Assembly: GCF_014192095.1 (NCBI RefSeq)
Contig: NZ_JACHXN010000011.1
Location: 124,001 to 188,000 of the forward strand
Length of the DNA stretch: 64,000 bases
Source of the DNA: Phyllobacterium trifolii
GTDB taxonomy: Bacteria > Pseudomonadota > Alphaproteobacteria > Rhizobiales > Rhizobiaceae
Direction of reading: 5' to 3'
This document shows, piece by piece, positions 46,260-55,219 of the stretch (the first letter of the stretch is position 1; each line of letters opens with the position of its first letter). A program made the translations under genes and the position numbers. The notes beneath the pieces were generated by a model, which was not told where the DNA came from, searched no databases, and saw only the letters and a program-made list of their open reading frames with translations.

Positions 46260-46784
46260 ATGGACGCCATGACCAGCCCATCTGTCACCAATTTTAATGA
46301 CGACGGTTCCCTTGGAGGAGTGCTTGCGGAACTGGAGCCGCATGATGACAAATCGCTTGTCATCGAATACGGCGGACGCACGATCCAATCCGGCTATCAC
46401 GTCACCGAAGTCAAGGCGGGGTCCTTCGTGACGCTCGACTGCGGCGGCAATCCCGACCAATGGCACGAAACGATTTTGCAGGTTGAAGACATCCCATCGC
46501 AGGACGGCCGCGAGTTCATGAAGGTTGAAAAATTCCGCAAAATCCTCGCCCAAGTGGCAACCAAGATCGAACTTGAAGCTGGAGCCCGGTTAACCTTTGA
46601 GGTCGGGGTCCCAGGTACGCCGATGCAGGTGTTCGACGTACACGCGCTCGAGATCGATGGTGAACGTGCTCTCTTGCGCCTTGCTCCACGTCCCGCCATC
46701 TGCAAGCCGAGGCATCGGGCAGCTCAGGTTGCCAACGCGGTCTCCTGTTGTGCCTCGCCAGTAAAATCTGGATGTTGTGCTTGA
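46260..46784 (+). CDS. DUF6428-family protein of arsenic clusters
   Basis: The 174-aa protein (MDAMTSPSVTNFNDDGSLGG...) has the conserved region KSLVIEYGGRTIQSGYHVTEVK...LDCGG and QWHETILQV, and ends in a cysteine-rich tail (SCCASPVKSGCCA) that could bind arsenite. DUF6428 genes are commonly found with arsR. The job is unknown; metalloid binding or chaperoning is inference. ATG 46269 is an alternative start. Confidence 0.75.
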   Translation: MDAMTSPSVTNFNDDGSLGGVLAELEPHDDKSLVIEYGGRTIQSGYHVTEVKAGSFVTLDCGGNPDQWHETILQVEDIPSQDGREFMKVEKFRKILAQVATKIELEAGARLTFEVGVPGTPMQVFDVHALEIDGERALLRLAPRPAICKPRHRAAQVANAVSCCASPVKSGCCA

Positions 46785-46822
46785 GGAACATGCTGTCCAC
46801 CAAGGACGATCCGACAAGATCG

Positions 46823-47605
46823 TTAGGCATGTTGCCAAACCTTGTAGGCGGAGATGACCAAAATCACCGCAAGCGCAGGAAGTAGGAGAGCCTCCGGAAC
46901 GACGCCGAGCAATTGACCGCCAATAAACGTTCCGACAATGGATCCCGCGGCCATGATAAGGACGAACGTTTTGTTTTTGCCTAAGACGGTGAAACTCTTG
47001 TCTCGACTGTACCGGGTGAATCCCACAAGCATGGTCGGCAGGCTCACCGCGAGGGATAGGCTTCCAGCTAGTTTTATGTCCGCTCCAAAGAGTAGTATTA
47101 AAGTTGGGATGAGAAGCTCGCCACCCGCTACCCCCAACAGTGCTGCTACTATGCCAATGATGAAGCCAGCTGTCATCCCTGCGACAAGGAGGTACATACC
47201 GGTCAAGGCCGGTCCATCTGAGACTGCACCATGGCTAAGCACCAACACCACCGCAATTGCGACCAGCATTAGGGCAATTACACGGTAGAGGATCGCAGAC
47301 TTTAATTTGGTTGCCCATCCCGCGCCGAACCAAGCTCCGAGCAGGCTTCCTGCGAGGAGATTGAAGACAATCGACCATTGTGCGGCGACATCTGTTATAG
47401 GGACGGACGTGGCCCGGAACGGCAGTGCCGTCGCAACGACGACCAAGCTCATCGCCTTGTTGAGGATTACCGCTTCCAGAGCGCCAAACCGAAACATTCC
47501 GATCAGTAGTGGCAAGCGGAACTCCGCTCCACCAAGGCCAATAAGGCCCCCAAGCGCACCAATCAAGGCACCTCCACCCAAGGCAGCACTCTTGCTCTGT
47601 TCCAT
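46823..47605 (-). CDS. TauE/SafE-family sulfite exporter-like protein
   Basis: The 260-aa protein has the TauE/SafE fold with two repeats, each beginning with a glycine-rich helix (GGLIGLGGAEFRLPLLIG and GIVAALLGVAGGELLIPTLIL). Members export sulfite or other organic anions. It lies alone on the minus strand between arsenic genes. Substrate unknown. Confidence 0.88.
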   Translation of the reverse strand: MEQSKSAALGGGALIGALGGLIGLGGAEFRLPLLIGMFRFGALEAVILNKAMSLVVVATALPFRATSVPITDVAAQWSIVFNLLAGSLLGAWFGAGWATKLKSAILYRVIALMLVAIAVVLVLSHGAVSDGPALTGMYLLVAGMTAGFIIGIVAALLGVAGGELLIPTLILLFGADIKLAGSLSLAVSLPTMLVGFTRYSRDKSFTVLGKNKTFVLIMAAGSIVGTFIGGQLLGVVPEALLLPALAVILVISAYKVWQHA

Positions 47606-47803
47606 TTTCGTACCCTCAATTGAATCTCGAAATCTGCTCCAGCAAAGAAACGTTGCAGATTTTCAGGAGGGCACTACTCCCGGTCACCCAAGGCAGGTTA
47701 CATACGTGCAGGGGGCCAGCGCTGAAGTAATGCGCACATCTGGATCGAAGACAAGAAGTGAATTCTTCGAGGACTGAGAGAATTTGGTTGGTGCCGCAGG
47801 CTC

Positions 47804-48403
47804 CTACGGGTCCCTCAGCGGTTCGGGCTCTCCGTTTCGCCTGAACATACGGCATCCGTCGCCGACTGCAGCTTCGTAAAGCGAATCGCCGGGTCTGATG
47901 GCTGCCCAAGACGAGTAGACTTTGCCAACTGTGACATAGATCTCGCGACGGGCATCGGCGTGGGCAAACCGATCCACGTAACGATCGGCCAAAGCCATGC
48001 AGTTGCGGAAATATAAGGGAGTGTTGCTGACGCGGCTTGAAGACAAAGATGGGTCCAAAACACCGAGAAGAAGTTCGGCACAAACCTCGATCAGTGCTCC
48101 AGCGTATGGGAGTTCCGGTATGAAAATTTCATGTTTGGCCGTAGCAAATCCCCGGGGATGCTTATTCGCTGGAATGCACTTGACGAAAGGCCTGGGAACG
48201 TCGGCGTCGTCGAATATGCGGTGCGCAAGATCCTTCGCTCTTGTAAACGATATTTGGTTGTGGACAAGGCCTCGCCTGTTGCGCCAAATCTCTTCGAGGC
48301 GCGCAGCAAGATCCTCCATCTCCTGTGGAGTTTCTACGAGCGATGCTGCCTCTCGGAGTGCGTGCTCGTTGCAAGCTCCATACGAAATTATATCTCTTCC
48401 CAT
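47804..48403 (-). CDS. Unknown protein, predicted member of the ArsR regulon
   Basis: The 199-aa soluble protein from ATG 48403 (MGRDIISYGACNEHALREAA...) belongs to no family I recognise. It has a helical N-terminal half (EEIWRNRRGLVHNQISFTRAKDLAHRIFDD), seven scattered cysteines or so, and a C-terminal alpha/beta-like part. Its promoter has the same layout as that of arsR on the other side: TTGACA, 17 nt, TAAATC, then CGATATATGG over the start. The ATG overlaps the operator, implying a leaderless, ArsR-repressed gene. A TTG start 12 codons upstream is less likely. Confidence 0.7.
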   Translation of the reverse strand: MGRDIISYGACNEHALREAASLVETPQEMEDLAARLEEIWRNRRGLVHNQISFTRAKDLAHRIFDDADVPRPFVKCIPANKHPRGFATAKHEIFIPELPYAGALIEVCAELLLGVLDPSLSSSRVSNTPLYFRNCMALADRYVDRFAHADARREIYVTVGKVYSSWAAIRPGDSLYEAAVGDGCRMFRRNGEPEPLRDP

Positions 48404-48423
48404 ATATCGAGATTTATCGATGC
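48400..48423 (-). promoter_or_regulatory. ArsR-type operator at the unknown gene (site 1)
   Basis: Reading on the minus strand, GCATCGATAAATC then TCGATATATGG; the last bases include the ATG of the gene. It matches the sites at 48619-48642 and 57033-57056 at about 20 of 24 positions. TTGACA lies 17 nt before TAAATC. Confidence 0.7.
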
Positions 48424-48602
48424 AAACGATCGATGTCAATGCGTGATATCATAACAGGGTCTTATTGGTGAGCCAGCCTGAAGACTGATGCCGCCAGGCC
48501 AAGGCAAGGACGACACGGTGATCGGAAATTGCTCTAGGGTAGGTCCGATTAAAAACTACCTGGAATGCTCCCACAAAGTTGATCTGATTGAAGCAATCAA
48601 CG

Positions 48603-48642
48603 TTGACAGAATCTGGAAACATCTATAAATCCCGATATATGG
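48603..48642 (+). promoter_or_regulatory. arsR promoter and operator (site 2)
   Basis: TTGACA at 48603-48608 is followed by a TATAAA/TAAATC -10 region. The operator-like 24-mer (48619-48642) reads ACATCTATAAATC then CCGATATATGG and covers the -10 and the ATG at 48639. ArsR binding here would block its own transcription. The mRNA would begin at or next to the ATG. Confidence 0.75.
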
Positions 48643-48995
48643 ACAAAAATGAAACAATCGAAGCCTTTTCGGCTCTTGCGCAGCCGACGCGTATGGACGC
48701 GTTCAAGCTCATCGTCATGCACGAACCCGACGGCATCGCCGCAGGTGAGGTGTCCCGGATACTCGACGTTCCGCAGAACACCATGTCAACCCATCTCGCG
48801 ATCATGACAAGGGCCGGGCTGATCTCTTCGGAGCGACAGAGCCGTTCCATCATCTATCGCGCCAACTTCGAGAACTTGCGCGAGGCGATCAATTTCCTCC
48901 TGAAGGATTGCTGCGCCGGGCATCCCGACATCTGTGCACCCCTCATTGCCGACATCGTCCCTTGCTGTCCTCCCAAGGAGAATATCAATGTCTGA
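48639..48995 (+). CDS. arsR: ArsR-family arsenic repressor (second)
   Basis: The 118-aa repressor begins MDKNETIEAFSALAQPTRMDAFK and has the winged helix VSRILDVPQNTMSTHLAIMTRAGLISSERQSRSIIY. The C-terminus contains DCCAGHPDICAPL and PCCPP, likely As(III) ligands. The longer frame to 48588 is rejected because the ATG lies in the operator and the family begins here. It is the first gene of arsR-arsC/N-acr3-arsC-arsH. Confidence 0.95.
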   Translation: MDKNETIEAFSALAQPTRMDAFKLIVMHEPDGIAAGEVSRILDVPQNTMSTHLAIMTRAGLISSERQSRSIIYRANFENLREAINFLLKDCCAGHPDICAPLIADIVPCCPPKENINV

Positions 48996-49920
48996 CCGCG
49001 TCTATAACGTCCTCTTTCTTTGCACCGGGAATTCAGCCCGGTCTATTCTGGCTGAATCCATCCTCAATGCCGAAGGTAAGGATCGCTTCCAAGCATTTTC
49101 CGCAGGAAGTCAGCCGAAAGGTGAGGTCAATCCTTTCGCGCTTAAAGTCCTTGGGGCGCTGGGATACCCGACAGAAGGTTTCCGCTCCAAGAGCTGGGAC
49201 GAGTTTGCGGTTGAAGGCGCGCCGCAGATGGATTTCATCTTTACTGTCTGTGATAGCGCGGCAGGTGAAGCGTGCCCAGTTTGGCCTGGACATCCCATGA
49301 CCGCTCATTGGGGTATCGAAGACCCCGCAGCCGTCGAGGGCACGGACATCGAGAAGGAAAGGGCCTTCTCGCTTGCTGCCCGCTACATGAAAAACAGAAT
49401 CGTGGCCTTCCTCAACCTTCGCCATGATGCCGTGGACCGACTGTGGTTGACCACAAAGCTCCAAGCGATCGGGCGGCGTGAGGGATTGGAGGCTGAGGAA
49501 ATTGACAATGTCGATATCGGACTTGAATCAGCTTTGCGGTCTGTCGATCTTCCAACGGAGGATCTCGGTCAGTCGAGCGGCAAGTTCTTCCGTTTTTCAG
49601 ACCGCCAAGGCAATCCCGTCGGATACGGCGGCGTCGAGTTCTACGGAAAGGACGCGCTTCTGCGCTCGATCGCAGTGCCGGCCGAGGCGCAAAAGCACGG
49701 ACACGGCAGCGCAATCACGCGGCTGTTGCTCCGCTACGCCGACATTCAGGGTGCGGAGGCAGGATATCTTCTGACGACCGACGCTGCCCCGTTCTTCGGT
49801 AAGCTGGGCTTTCGCCCGGTCGAACGGACGTCAGTACCGGAGGCGATCCTTTCTACTCCACAAGCATCGGGCCTCTGTCCCTCGACAGCGTCAATCTTGA
49901 CGCGGTCCGTTTCCATCTAA
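48988..49920 (+). CDS. Arsenate reductase (LMW-phosphatase type) fused to a GNAT acetyltransferase
   Basis: The 310-aa protein is a fusion. Residues 1-140 are an arsenate reductase of the low-molecular-weight phosphatase type (CTGNSARS loop at 12-19, plus VCDSAAGEACPVWPG with the two resolving cysteines). Residues about 185-310 are a GNAT domain (GKDALLRSIAVPAEAQKHGHGSAITRLLL, then FFGKLGFRPVERTSVPEAI) like ArsN2 proteins of arsenic operons. It would reduce arsenate to arsenite and acetylate an unknown amine. The start overlaps arsR by 8 nt and follows AAGGAG. Confidence 0.88.
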   Translation: MSDRVYNVLFLCTGNSARSILAESILNAEGKDRFQAFSAGSQPKGEVNPFALKVLGALGYPTEGFRSKSWDEFAVEGAPQMDFIFTVCDSAAGEACPVWPGHPMTAHWGIEDPAAVEGTDIEKERAFSLAARYMKNRIVAFLNLRHDAVDRLWLTTKLQAIGRREGLEAEEIDNVDIGLESALRSVDLPTEDLGQSSGKFFRFSDRQGNPVGYGGVEFYGKDALLRSIAVPAEAQKHGHGSAITRLLLRYADIQGAEAGYLLTTDAAPFFGKLGFRPVERTSVPEAILSTPQASGLCPSTASILTRSVSI

Positions 49921-49929
49921 GGAAAAACC

Positions 49930-50991
49930 ATGTCCGTTTTTGAACGTTATCTCACCCTCTGGGTGGCGTTGTGCATTGTCGTCGGCATCGCGCTCGGGCA
50001 CGTGATCCCCGGCGTGTTTCAAGCCATCGGCTCCGCCGAGGTCGCCAAGGTCAACATTCCGGTGGCAGTGCTGATCTGGCTGATGATCATTCCGATGCTC
50101 TTGCGCATTGATTTCGCAGCTCTGAAAGAAGTCGGTTCGTTCTGGCGCGGCATAGGTGTCACGCTGTTCATAAACTGGGCGGTCAAACCGTTTTCCATGG
50201 CGCTGCTTGGTTGGCTGTTTATCGGTTGGCTGTTCCGGCCGTACCTACCGGAAACGCAGATAGATTCCTACATCGCGGGTCTGATCATTCTTGCCGCTGC
50301 ACCCTGCACTGCCATGGTGTTTGTCTGGTCGAACCTGACCAAAGGCGAACCGCACTTCACGCTGTCGCAGGTGGCGCTGAATGATGCGATCATGGTAGTG
50401 GCCTTCGCGCCCATTGTCGGCTTATTGCTCGGGCTGTCGGCGATCACGGTCCCTTGGGATACGCTCGTGCTTTCCGTCGTCCTCTACATTGTCATTCCTG
50501 TCATCATCGCCCAAGTCATCCGTCGCCAACTCTTGGCAAGCGCCGGCAAGGCAGGACTTGAACGGCTCCTCCATATTCTCCAACCGCTGTCGCTTGTGGC
50601 TCTGCTGGCAACCCTCGTCATGCTTTTCGGCTTTCAAGGCGAGCAAATCATCGCGCAGCCGCTGGTTATCGCGCTTCTTGCGGTGCCGATCCTGATCCAG
50701 GTCTATTTCAACTCGGGTCTTGCCTATATGCTCAACCGCATCAGTGGCGAGCAGCACTGCGTCGCCGGACCGTCGGCGTTGATCGGTGCCAGCAACTTCT
50801 TCGAGCTTGCCGTCGCCGCCGCCATCAGTCTGTTTGGCTTCAATTCCGGCGCGGCCTTGGCCACCGTGGTTGGCGTGCTGATCGAAGTCCCTGTCATGCT
50901 GTCGGTCGTGTGGATCGTCAACCGCAGCAAGAATTGGTACGAGCGCGGCGCGGCCGTTCAGAATCTCCAGAAAGCAGAAAGGACAGTCTGA
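49930..50991 (+). CDS. acr3: ACR3-family arsenite efflux transporter
   Basis: The 353-aa inner-membrane carrier has ten helices and ACR3 landmarks (MLRIDFAAL, INWAVKPFSMALLG, ILAAAPCTAMVFVWSNLTKGE with the essential cysteine, and GASNFFELAVAAAI). It exports arsenite formed by the neighbouring arsenate reductases. Its stop and the next start share a base (TGATG). Confidence 0.95.
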   Translation: MSVFERYLTLWVALCIVVGIALGHVIPGVFQAIGSAEVAKVNIPVAVLIWLMIIPMLLRIDFAALKEVGSFWRGIGVTLFINWAVKPFSMALLGWLFIGWLFRPYLPETQIDSYIAGLIILAAAPCTAMVFVWSNLTKGEPHFTLSQVALNDAIMVVAFAPIVGLLLGLSAITVPWDTLVLSVVLYIVIPVIIAQVIRRQLLASAGKAGLERLLHILQPLSLVALLATLVMLFGFQGEQIIAQPLVIALLAVPILIQVYFNSGLAYMLNRISGEQHCVAGPSALIGASNFFELAVAAAISLFGFNSGAALATVVGVLIEVPVMLSVVWIVNRSKNWYERGAAVQNLQKAERTV

Positions 50992-51413
50992 TGACCGTCA
51001 CCATCTATCACAACCCGGCATGCGGCACCTCGCGCAACACACTTGCCCTCATCCGCAATACGGGCATCGAGCCGACGATCATCGAATATTTGAAGTCGCC
51101 GCCCGCGCGTCAGGAACTCAAAGACTTGATCCGCCGGGCAGGGTTGACGGTGCGCGAGGCAATCCGCGAGAAAGGCACGCCTTACGCTGAGCTTGGCCTG
51201 GATAACCCCTCGTTGACTGACGAGCAGTTGCTTGACGCCATGGAGGCACATCCGATCCTCATCAACCGTCCCTTCGTCGTAACCGAGAAAGGCGTCCGTT
51301 TGAGCCGGCCATCTGAACTCGTTTTGGATATTTTGCCGAAGCCGCAACAAGGAGCGTTCGCCAAGGAAGACGGCGAGCTCGTCATCGACGCTGAAGGAAA
51401 GCGTGTTGTCTGA
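50991..51413 (+). CDS. arsC: Glutaredoxin-dependent arsenate reductase ArsC
   Basis: The 140-aa protein begins [20 protein letters not shown]; the active cysteine is C11 in ACGTSRN. Conserved arginines follow ([19 protein letters not shown]), as in E. coli-type ArsC. It is a second, unrelated arsenate reductase in the same operon, using glutathione/glutaredoxin instead of thioredoxin. Confidence 0.95.
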   Translation: MTVTIYHNPACGTSRNTLALIRNTGIEPTIIEYLKSPPARQELKDLIRRAGLTVREAIREKGTPYAELGLDNPSLTDEQLLDAMEAHPILINRPFVVTEKGVRLSRPSELVLDILPKPQQGAFAKEDGELVIDAEGKRVV

Positions 51414-52116
51414 TCTACCCAATGCAATCCCCGACGCGCTGGAAGTACCGGAGCATACGAAGCTTTCCGGACCACGTTCCACGCATCGTCCGCGGATCCT
51501 TCTGCTCTGCGGCTCGTTGCGGAAAGTCTCCTATAGCCGGCTGCTGACCCTAGAGGCGGCGCGGCTGCTGGAGCATTTCGGCGCGGAAACCCGAATCTAC
51601 GATCCATCCGGATTGCCGCTCCCGGATGACGCACCGATCGATCATCCGAAGGTGCAGGAGCTGCGCGAACTGTCGCTGTGGTCGGAGGGTCAGGTCTGGA
51701 CCAGTCCTGAACGGCATGGGGCGATGACTGGCGTCATGAAATCCCAAATCGATTGGATACCGCTCGCGATGGGCTCGATCCGGCCCACACAGGGGCGTAC
51801 GCTTGCCGTCATGCAGGTGTCTGGCGGTTCGCAATCTTTCAACGCGGTCAACCAGATGCGGGTGCTCGGGCGCTGGATGCGTATGATCACCATCCCAAAT
51901 CAGTCCTCGGTGGCGAAAGCTTATCAGGAATTCGACGAGCACGGCCGTATGAAGCCGTCGGCCTACTACGACCGCGTCGTCGACGTGATGGAGGAATTGG
52001 TCAAGTTCACCTTGCTGACGCGGGATGTCTCCGGATATCTCACCGACAGGTACAGCGAACGCAAAGAGAGTGCGGCGGAACTGGAGAAACGCGTCAATCT
52101 CAAAAGTGCCGTTTAA
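51403..52116 (+). CDS. arsH: ArsH flavoprotein
   Basis: The 237-aa NADPH-dependent FMN reductase has the FMN-binding loop [15 protein letters not shown] and the ArsH-specific region [47 protein letters not shown]. ArsH oxidises trivalent organoarsenicals. The GTG start at 51403 overlaps arsC by 11 nt. It is the last gene of the operon and converges on moaA. Confidence 0.95.
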   Translation: MLSDLPNAIPDALEVPEHTKLSGPRSTHRPRILLLCGSLRKVSYSRLLTLEAARLLEHFGAETRIYDPSGLPLPDDAPIDHPKVQELRELSLWSEGQVWTSPERHGAMTGVMKSQIDWIPLAMGSIRPTQGRTLAVMQVSGGSQSFNAVNQMRVLGRWMRMITIPNQSSVAKAYQEFDEHGRMKPSAYYDRVVDVMEELVKFTLLTRDVSGYLTDRYSERKESAAELEKRVNLKSAV

Positions 52117-52157
52117 GAAAGAAGTTCAACGTCTTAGACGCGATCATTGGAAACTGT

Positions 52158-53192
52158 TTAGCCGCCGGTAACGCTCATGTGGCGGGAGACTGCCGGGCGA
52201 TTGTGACGGCGGTCGATAATAAAATCATGGCCCTTCGGCTTTCGGCCAATTGCTTCGTCAATGGTATCATTCAGAAGTTCGTTACCTTCTGACGCACGCA
52301 ATGGCTCGCGCAGGTCAGCAGCGTCTTCCTGGCCGAGGCACATGTAAAGCGTGCCGGTGCAAGTCAGACGCACACGGTTGCAACTCTCGCAGAAATTATG
52401 CGTCATCGGTGTGATGAAGCCGACACGCCCGCCGGTTTCCTCGATCTCGACATAGCGGGCAGGCCCGCCGGTCTTGTAGGCAATGTCGTTCAGGGTGAAC
52501 TCTTCACTGAGTTTGGCCCGAAGCAGCGACAGCGGCAGGTACTGGTCTGTACGATCGAGTTCGATTTCACCCATTGGCATGGTTTCGATCAGCGTCAGGT
52601 CCATACCGCGCCCATGAGCCCAGCGAATCATCCCTGGAATCTCGTGATCGTTGAAGCCCTTAAGGGCGACTGCGTTCAGCTTGACTTTGATGCCGGCTTC
52701 TTGCGCAGCGTCGATGCCTTCCATAACCCGGCTGAAGTCACCCCAGCGAGTAATGGCACGGAATTTACCAGGATCCAGCGTATCCAGTGATACGTTTATA
52801 CGCTTGACGCCGTGGCCGGCCAACTCAGGCGCAAAGCGTGCGAGCTGCGAGCCGTTCGTGGTGAGTGTCAACTCTTCGAGCGCACCGGACTGAAGATGAC
52901 GCGAAAGCTCTCCGATCAGATGCATGATATTTTTGCGAACCAGCGGCTCCCCGCCGGTAAGACGCAGTTTTTTCACGCCCTTCTCTATGAATGCCGTGCA
53001 AAGCCGATCCAGTTCCTCTAGCGTCAGCAGATCCTTCTTCGGCAGGAATGTCATGTGTTCCGACATGCAATAGGTGCAGCGGAAATCGCAGCGATCCGTC
53101 ACCGATACGCGCAAATAGCTGATCGTTCGCCCGAAAGGATCAATCATGGATGCCTGATGGATCAAGCCGTCAACCAGTGTTGTAGGGACCAA
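52158..53192 (-). CDS. moaA: GTP 3',8-cyclase MoaA (molybdenum cofactor synthesis)
   Basis: The TTG at 53192 follows GGAGG and gives 344 aa. It has the radical SAM motif CDFRCTYC (CX3CX2C), [10 protein letters not shown], the second iron-sulfur cluster in [19 protein letters not shown], and the terminal GG. It makes the first precursor of molybdopterin. A longer frame upstream is not supported. Being among arsenic genes, it may serve a local molybdoenzyme (inference). Confidence 0.93.
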   Translation of the reverse strand: MVPTTLVDGLIHQASMIDPFGRTISYLRVSVTDRCDFRCTYCMSEHMTFLPKKDLLTLEELDRLCTAFIEKGVKKLRLTGGEPLVRKNIMHLIGELSRHLQSGALEELTLTTNGSQLARFAPELAGHGVKRINVSLDTLDPGKFRAITRWGDFSRVMEGIDAAQEAGIKVKLNAVALKGFNDHEIPGMIRWAHGRGMDLTLIETMPMGEIELDRTDQYLPLSLLRAKLSEEFTLNDIAYKTGGPARYVEIEETGGRVGFITPMTHNFCESCNRVRLTCTGTLYMCLGQEDAADLREPLRASEGNELLNDTIDEAIGRKPKGHDFIIDRRHNRPAVSRHMSVTGG

Positions 53193-53320
53193 GATTTTCC
53201 TCCGTTGGCGATGAGAATGCGCCACACAGATTGATGCGTCAATGGCTGTACAAACAGCCTTTATGCGAGAATTTATTGAGAAGCGCGTCCTTAAATCAGC
53301 CTGCATGGCGCTGGAGAATG

Positions 53321-54196
53321 TCAGCCGTTTGGACCGCCAATAAACTGGTACCGCACGAACTTCGAGACGTAGTCGATGATGCTCACGGTAACGATGATGA
53401 GCACGACAATATATGCGACCTCGTCATAGCGGAGAACATTCCATCGTGAAATCAGCTCAAAGCCGATGCCACCGGCTCCGACCAGCCCCAGGATGGCAGC
53501 AGAACGGGTATTCGACTCGAAGAAGTAGAGGGCTTGCGAAATGAGCACCGGGAGCACTTGGGGCAACATTCCCCATCGCTGAACCAGAAGTGGTCCCGCT
53601 CCGGTAGACTGCACGCCTTCGATTGGCTGGCGTTCGGCGTTTTCCAGGGCTTCAGAGAACAGTTTGGCCAGCGTTCCCGTGTCGCTGACGAAGATCGCCA
53701 GAATCCCGGCCATCGGTCCAAGCCCCACGGCGGAAATGAAGATAAGCGCCCAAATGACCTGGTCGACGCCGCGCGCGACGTCGAAGAGACGCTTGCCCGC
53801 AAACCGCACCAGAAAGACGGGCATCACGTTGCGTGCGGTTATGAAGGCGAGAGGAACCGCGACAAGCGTCGCCAGCGTCGTGCCCAACAGCGCCATGGCG
53901 ACCGTTTCCAACATTGACGACAGGATTGCCGTGTGATCCCACTCTGCAAACTTAGACCAGTCGAAAAAATGGGAAATAAGTGCGCCGGCCCGCGGATCGG
54001 GTTGCACTAGCCGGAGCGGGGTCAGGTCAAAATGTATGTGCAGCCAGATAATAATGCCGACGAACAGCGCCCACGCGCAGTAAATTCCCACTCGTTCGGG
54101 CATCGTTTTAGCAAAGGCACGCGGGTATTGCTGCCGCATCGAGTTGATGTCTTCGCTTGTGACGGCTTGGAGTCGAATCGTTGGATTTGAAACCAT
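53321..54196 (-). CDS. phnE: Phosphonate-type ABC transporter permease (PhnE2)
   Basis: The 291-aa permease has six hydrophobic helices and the coupling loop [41 protein letters not shown] typical of PhnE. It is the last gene of phnC-D-E1-E2, 12 nt after the other permease. The transported anion (phosphonate, phosphite, phosphate ester or arsenic analogue) is not determined by the sequence. Confidence 0.92.
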   Translation of the reverse strand: MVSNPTIRLQAVTSEDINSMRQQYPRAFAKTMPERVGIYCAWALFVGIIIWLHIHFDLTPLRLVQPDPRAGALISHFFDWSKFAEWDHTAILSSMLETVAMALLGTTLATLVAVPLAFITARNVMPVFLVRFAGKRLFDVARGVDQVIWALIFISAVGLGPMAGILAIFVSDTGTLAKLFSEALENAERQPIEGVQSTGAGPLLVQRWGMLPQVLPVLISQALYFFESNTRSAAILGLVGAGGIGFELISRWNVLRYDEVAYIVVLIIVTVSIIDYVSKFVRYQFIGGPNG

Positions 54197-54208
54197 GAGG
54201 ATGCGGTC

Positions 54209-55159
54209 CTAGTGCTGCAGCTGCGTCGTGATGAAACGGTGCCTGATTTGCCCTGAGATCACGTCGATGAGCATTACGAGGGCAACGACGAGGATGATGA
54301 CTGCGCTGACGTCTTCGTACTGGTTGAAATTGATCACCTTCTTTATTTCCGCCCCGATACCGCCTGCGCCCACGACGCCGATGATGGCAGAGGACCGTAT
54401 GTTAATCTCAAAGCGCAGCAGTGCGTAGCTGATGAACCCGGGAAGGACCTGAGGAACCACGGCGTAACGGAGGGTCTTGGGCCAATCAGCGCCCACGGCA
54501 CGCATGCCTTCAACGGGCCGCATGCTGATGTTTTCGTTGAGCTCGGAAAAGAGTTTGCCGAGTGCCCCTGCCGTATGAAGTCCCATGGCGAGGATGCCGG
54601 CGATGGGCCCGATGCCGTAGCAAAAGACAAAGAACAGCGCGAATACGAGATCGGGTATCGAGCGCAGCACCTCCATGAGACGACGCGCGATCCATACAAT
54701 GAAGGGATTGTCGACGAGGTTGCGGGATGCAAAAAAACTGAACGCGAAGGCGATGGTAAATCCCATAAGGGTCGCCAGAACCGCCATCAGTAGCGTTTCA
54801 ACAATCAGCGAAACGAACGTGTTTAGATTGAAAAACCAATAGGCGAGGGACTGTTTGGTATCGGCGTCTCCGAAGAAGTGGGACAACGATACGATCGGAA
54901 TTCGTTCCGAGGATCCGCCGGCCAATGCAGTCGTGAACAGCTTCGTTATGTATAAACCCAATGCAGGAAAACCGGCTACCAGGTCCGGTAGGCTGAAGTC
55001 TGTCAGCCAGACCGAGCAGACAAACAGAAATGCGAAAATGGCGATGTAGACGGTAGTGATCCGTCGCTTTGCACGCCGATGTTCCTCAATCCTCGCCATC
55101 AACAACGAGAGGGAATCTGCTTCCCTGCCTGCTCCGGTGCGCGGCAATGTCATAACCAT
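54209..55159 (-). CDS. phnE: Phosphonate-type ABC transporter permease (PhnE1)
   Basis: The 316-aa permease has the PhnE loop GPIAGILAMGLHTAGALGKLFSELNENISMRPVEGMRAVGA and membrane helices from residue 37. Its companion PhnE2 completes the channel pair. Confidence 0.92.
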   Translation of the reverse strand: MVMTLPRTGAGREADSLSLLMARIEEHRRAKRRITTVYIAIFAFLFVCSVWLTDFSLPDLVAGFPALGLYITKLFTTALAGGSSERIPIVSLSHFFGDADTKQSLAYWFFNLNTFVSLIVETLLMAVLATLMGFTIAFAFSFFASRNLVDNPFIVWIARRLMEVLRSIPDLVFALFFVFCYGIGPIAGILAMGLHTAGALGKLFSELNENISMRPVEGMRAVGADWPKTLRYAVVPQVLPGFISYALLRFEINIRSSAIIGVVGAGGIGAEIKKVINFNQYEDVSAVIILVVALVMLIDVISGQIRHRFITTQLQH

Positions 55160-55219
55160 GAAAATTTCCTTGGGAATTGCCTTGGCTGGGCGGCGCGTGG
55201 CCGCCCAGCCAAGCCGTGC

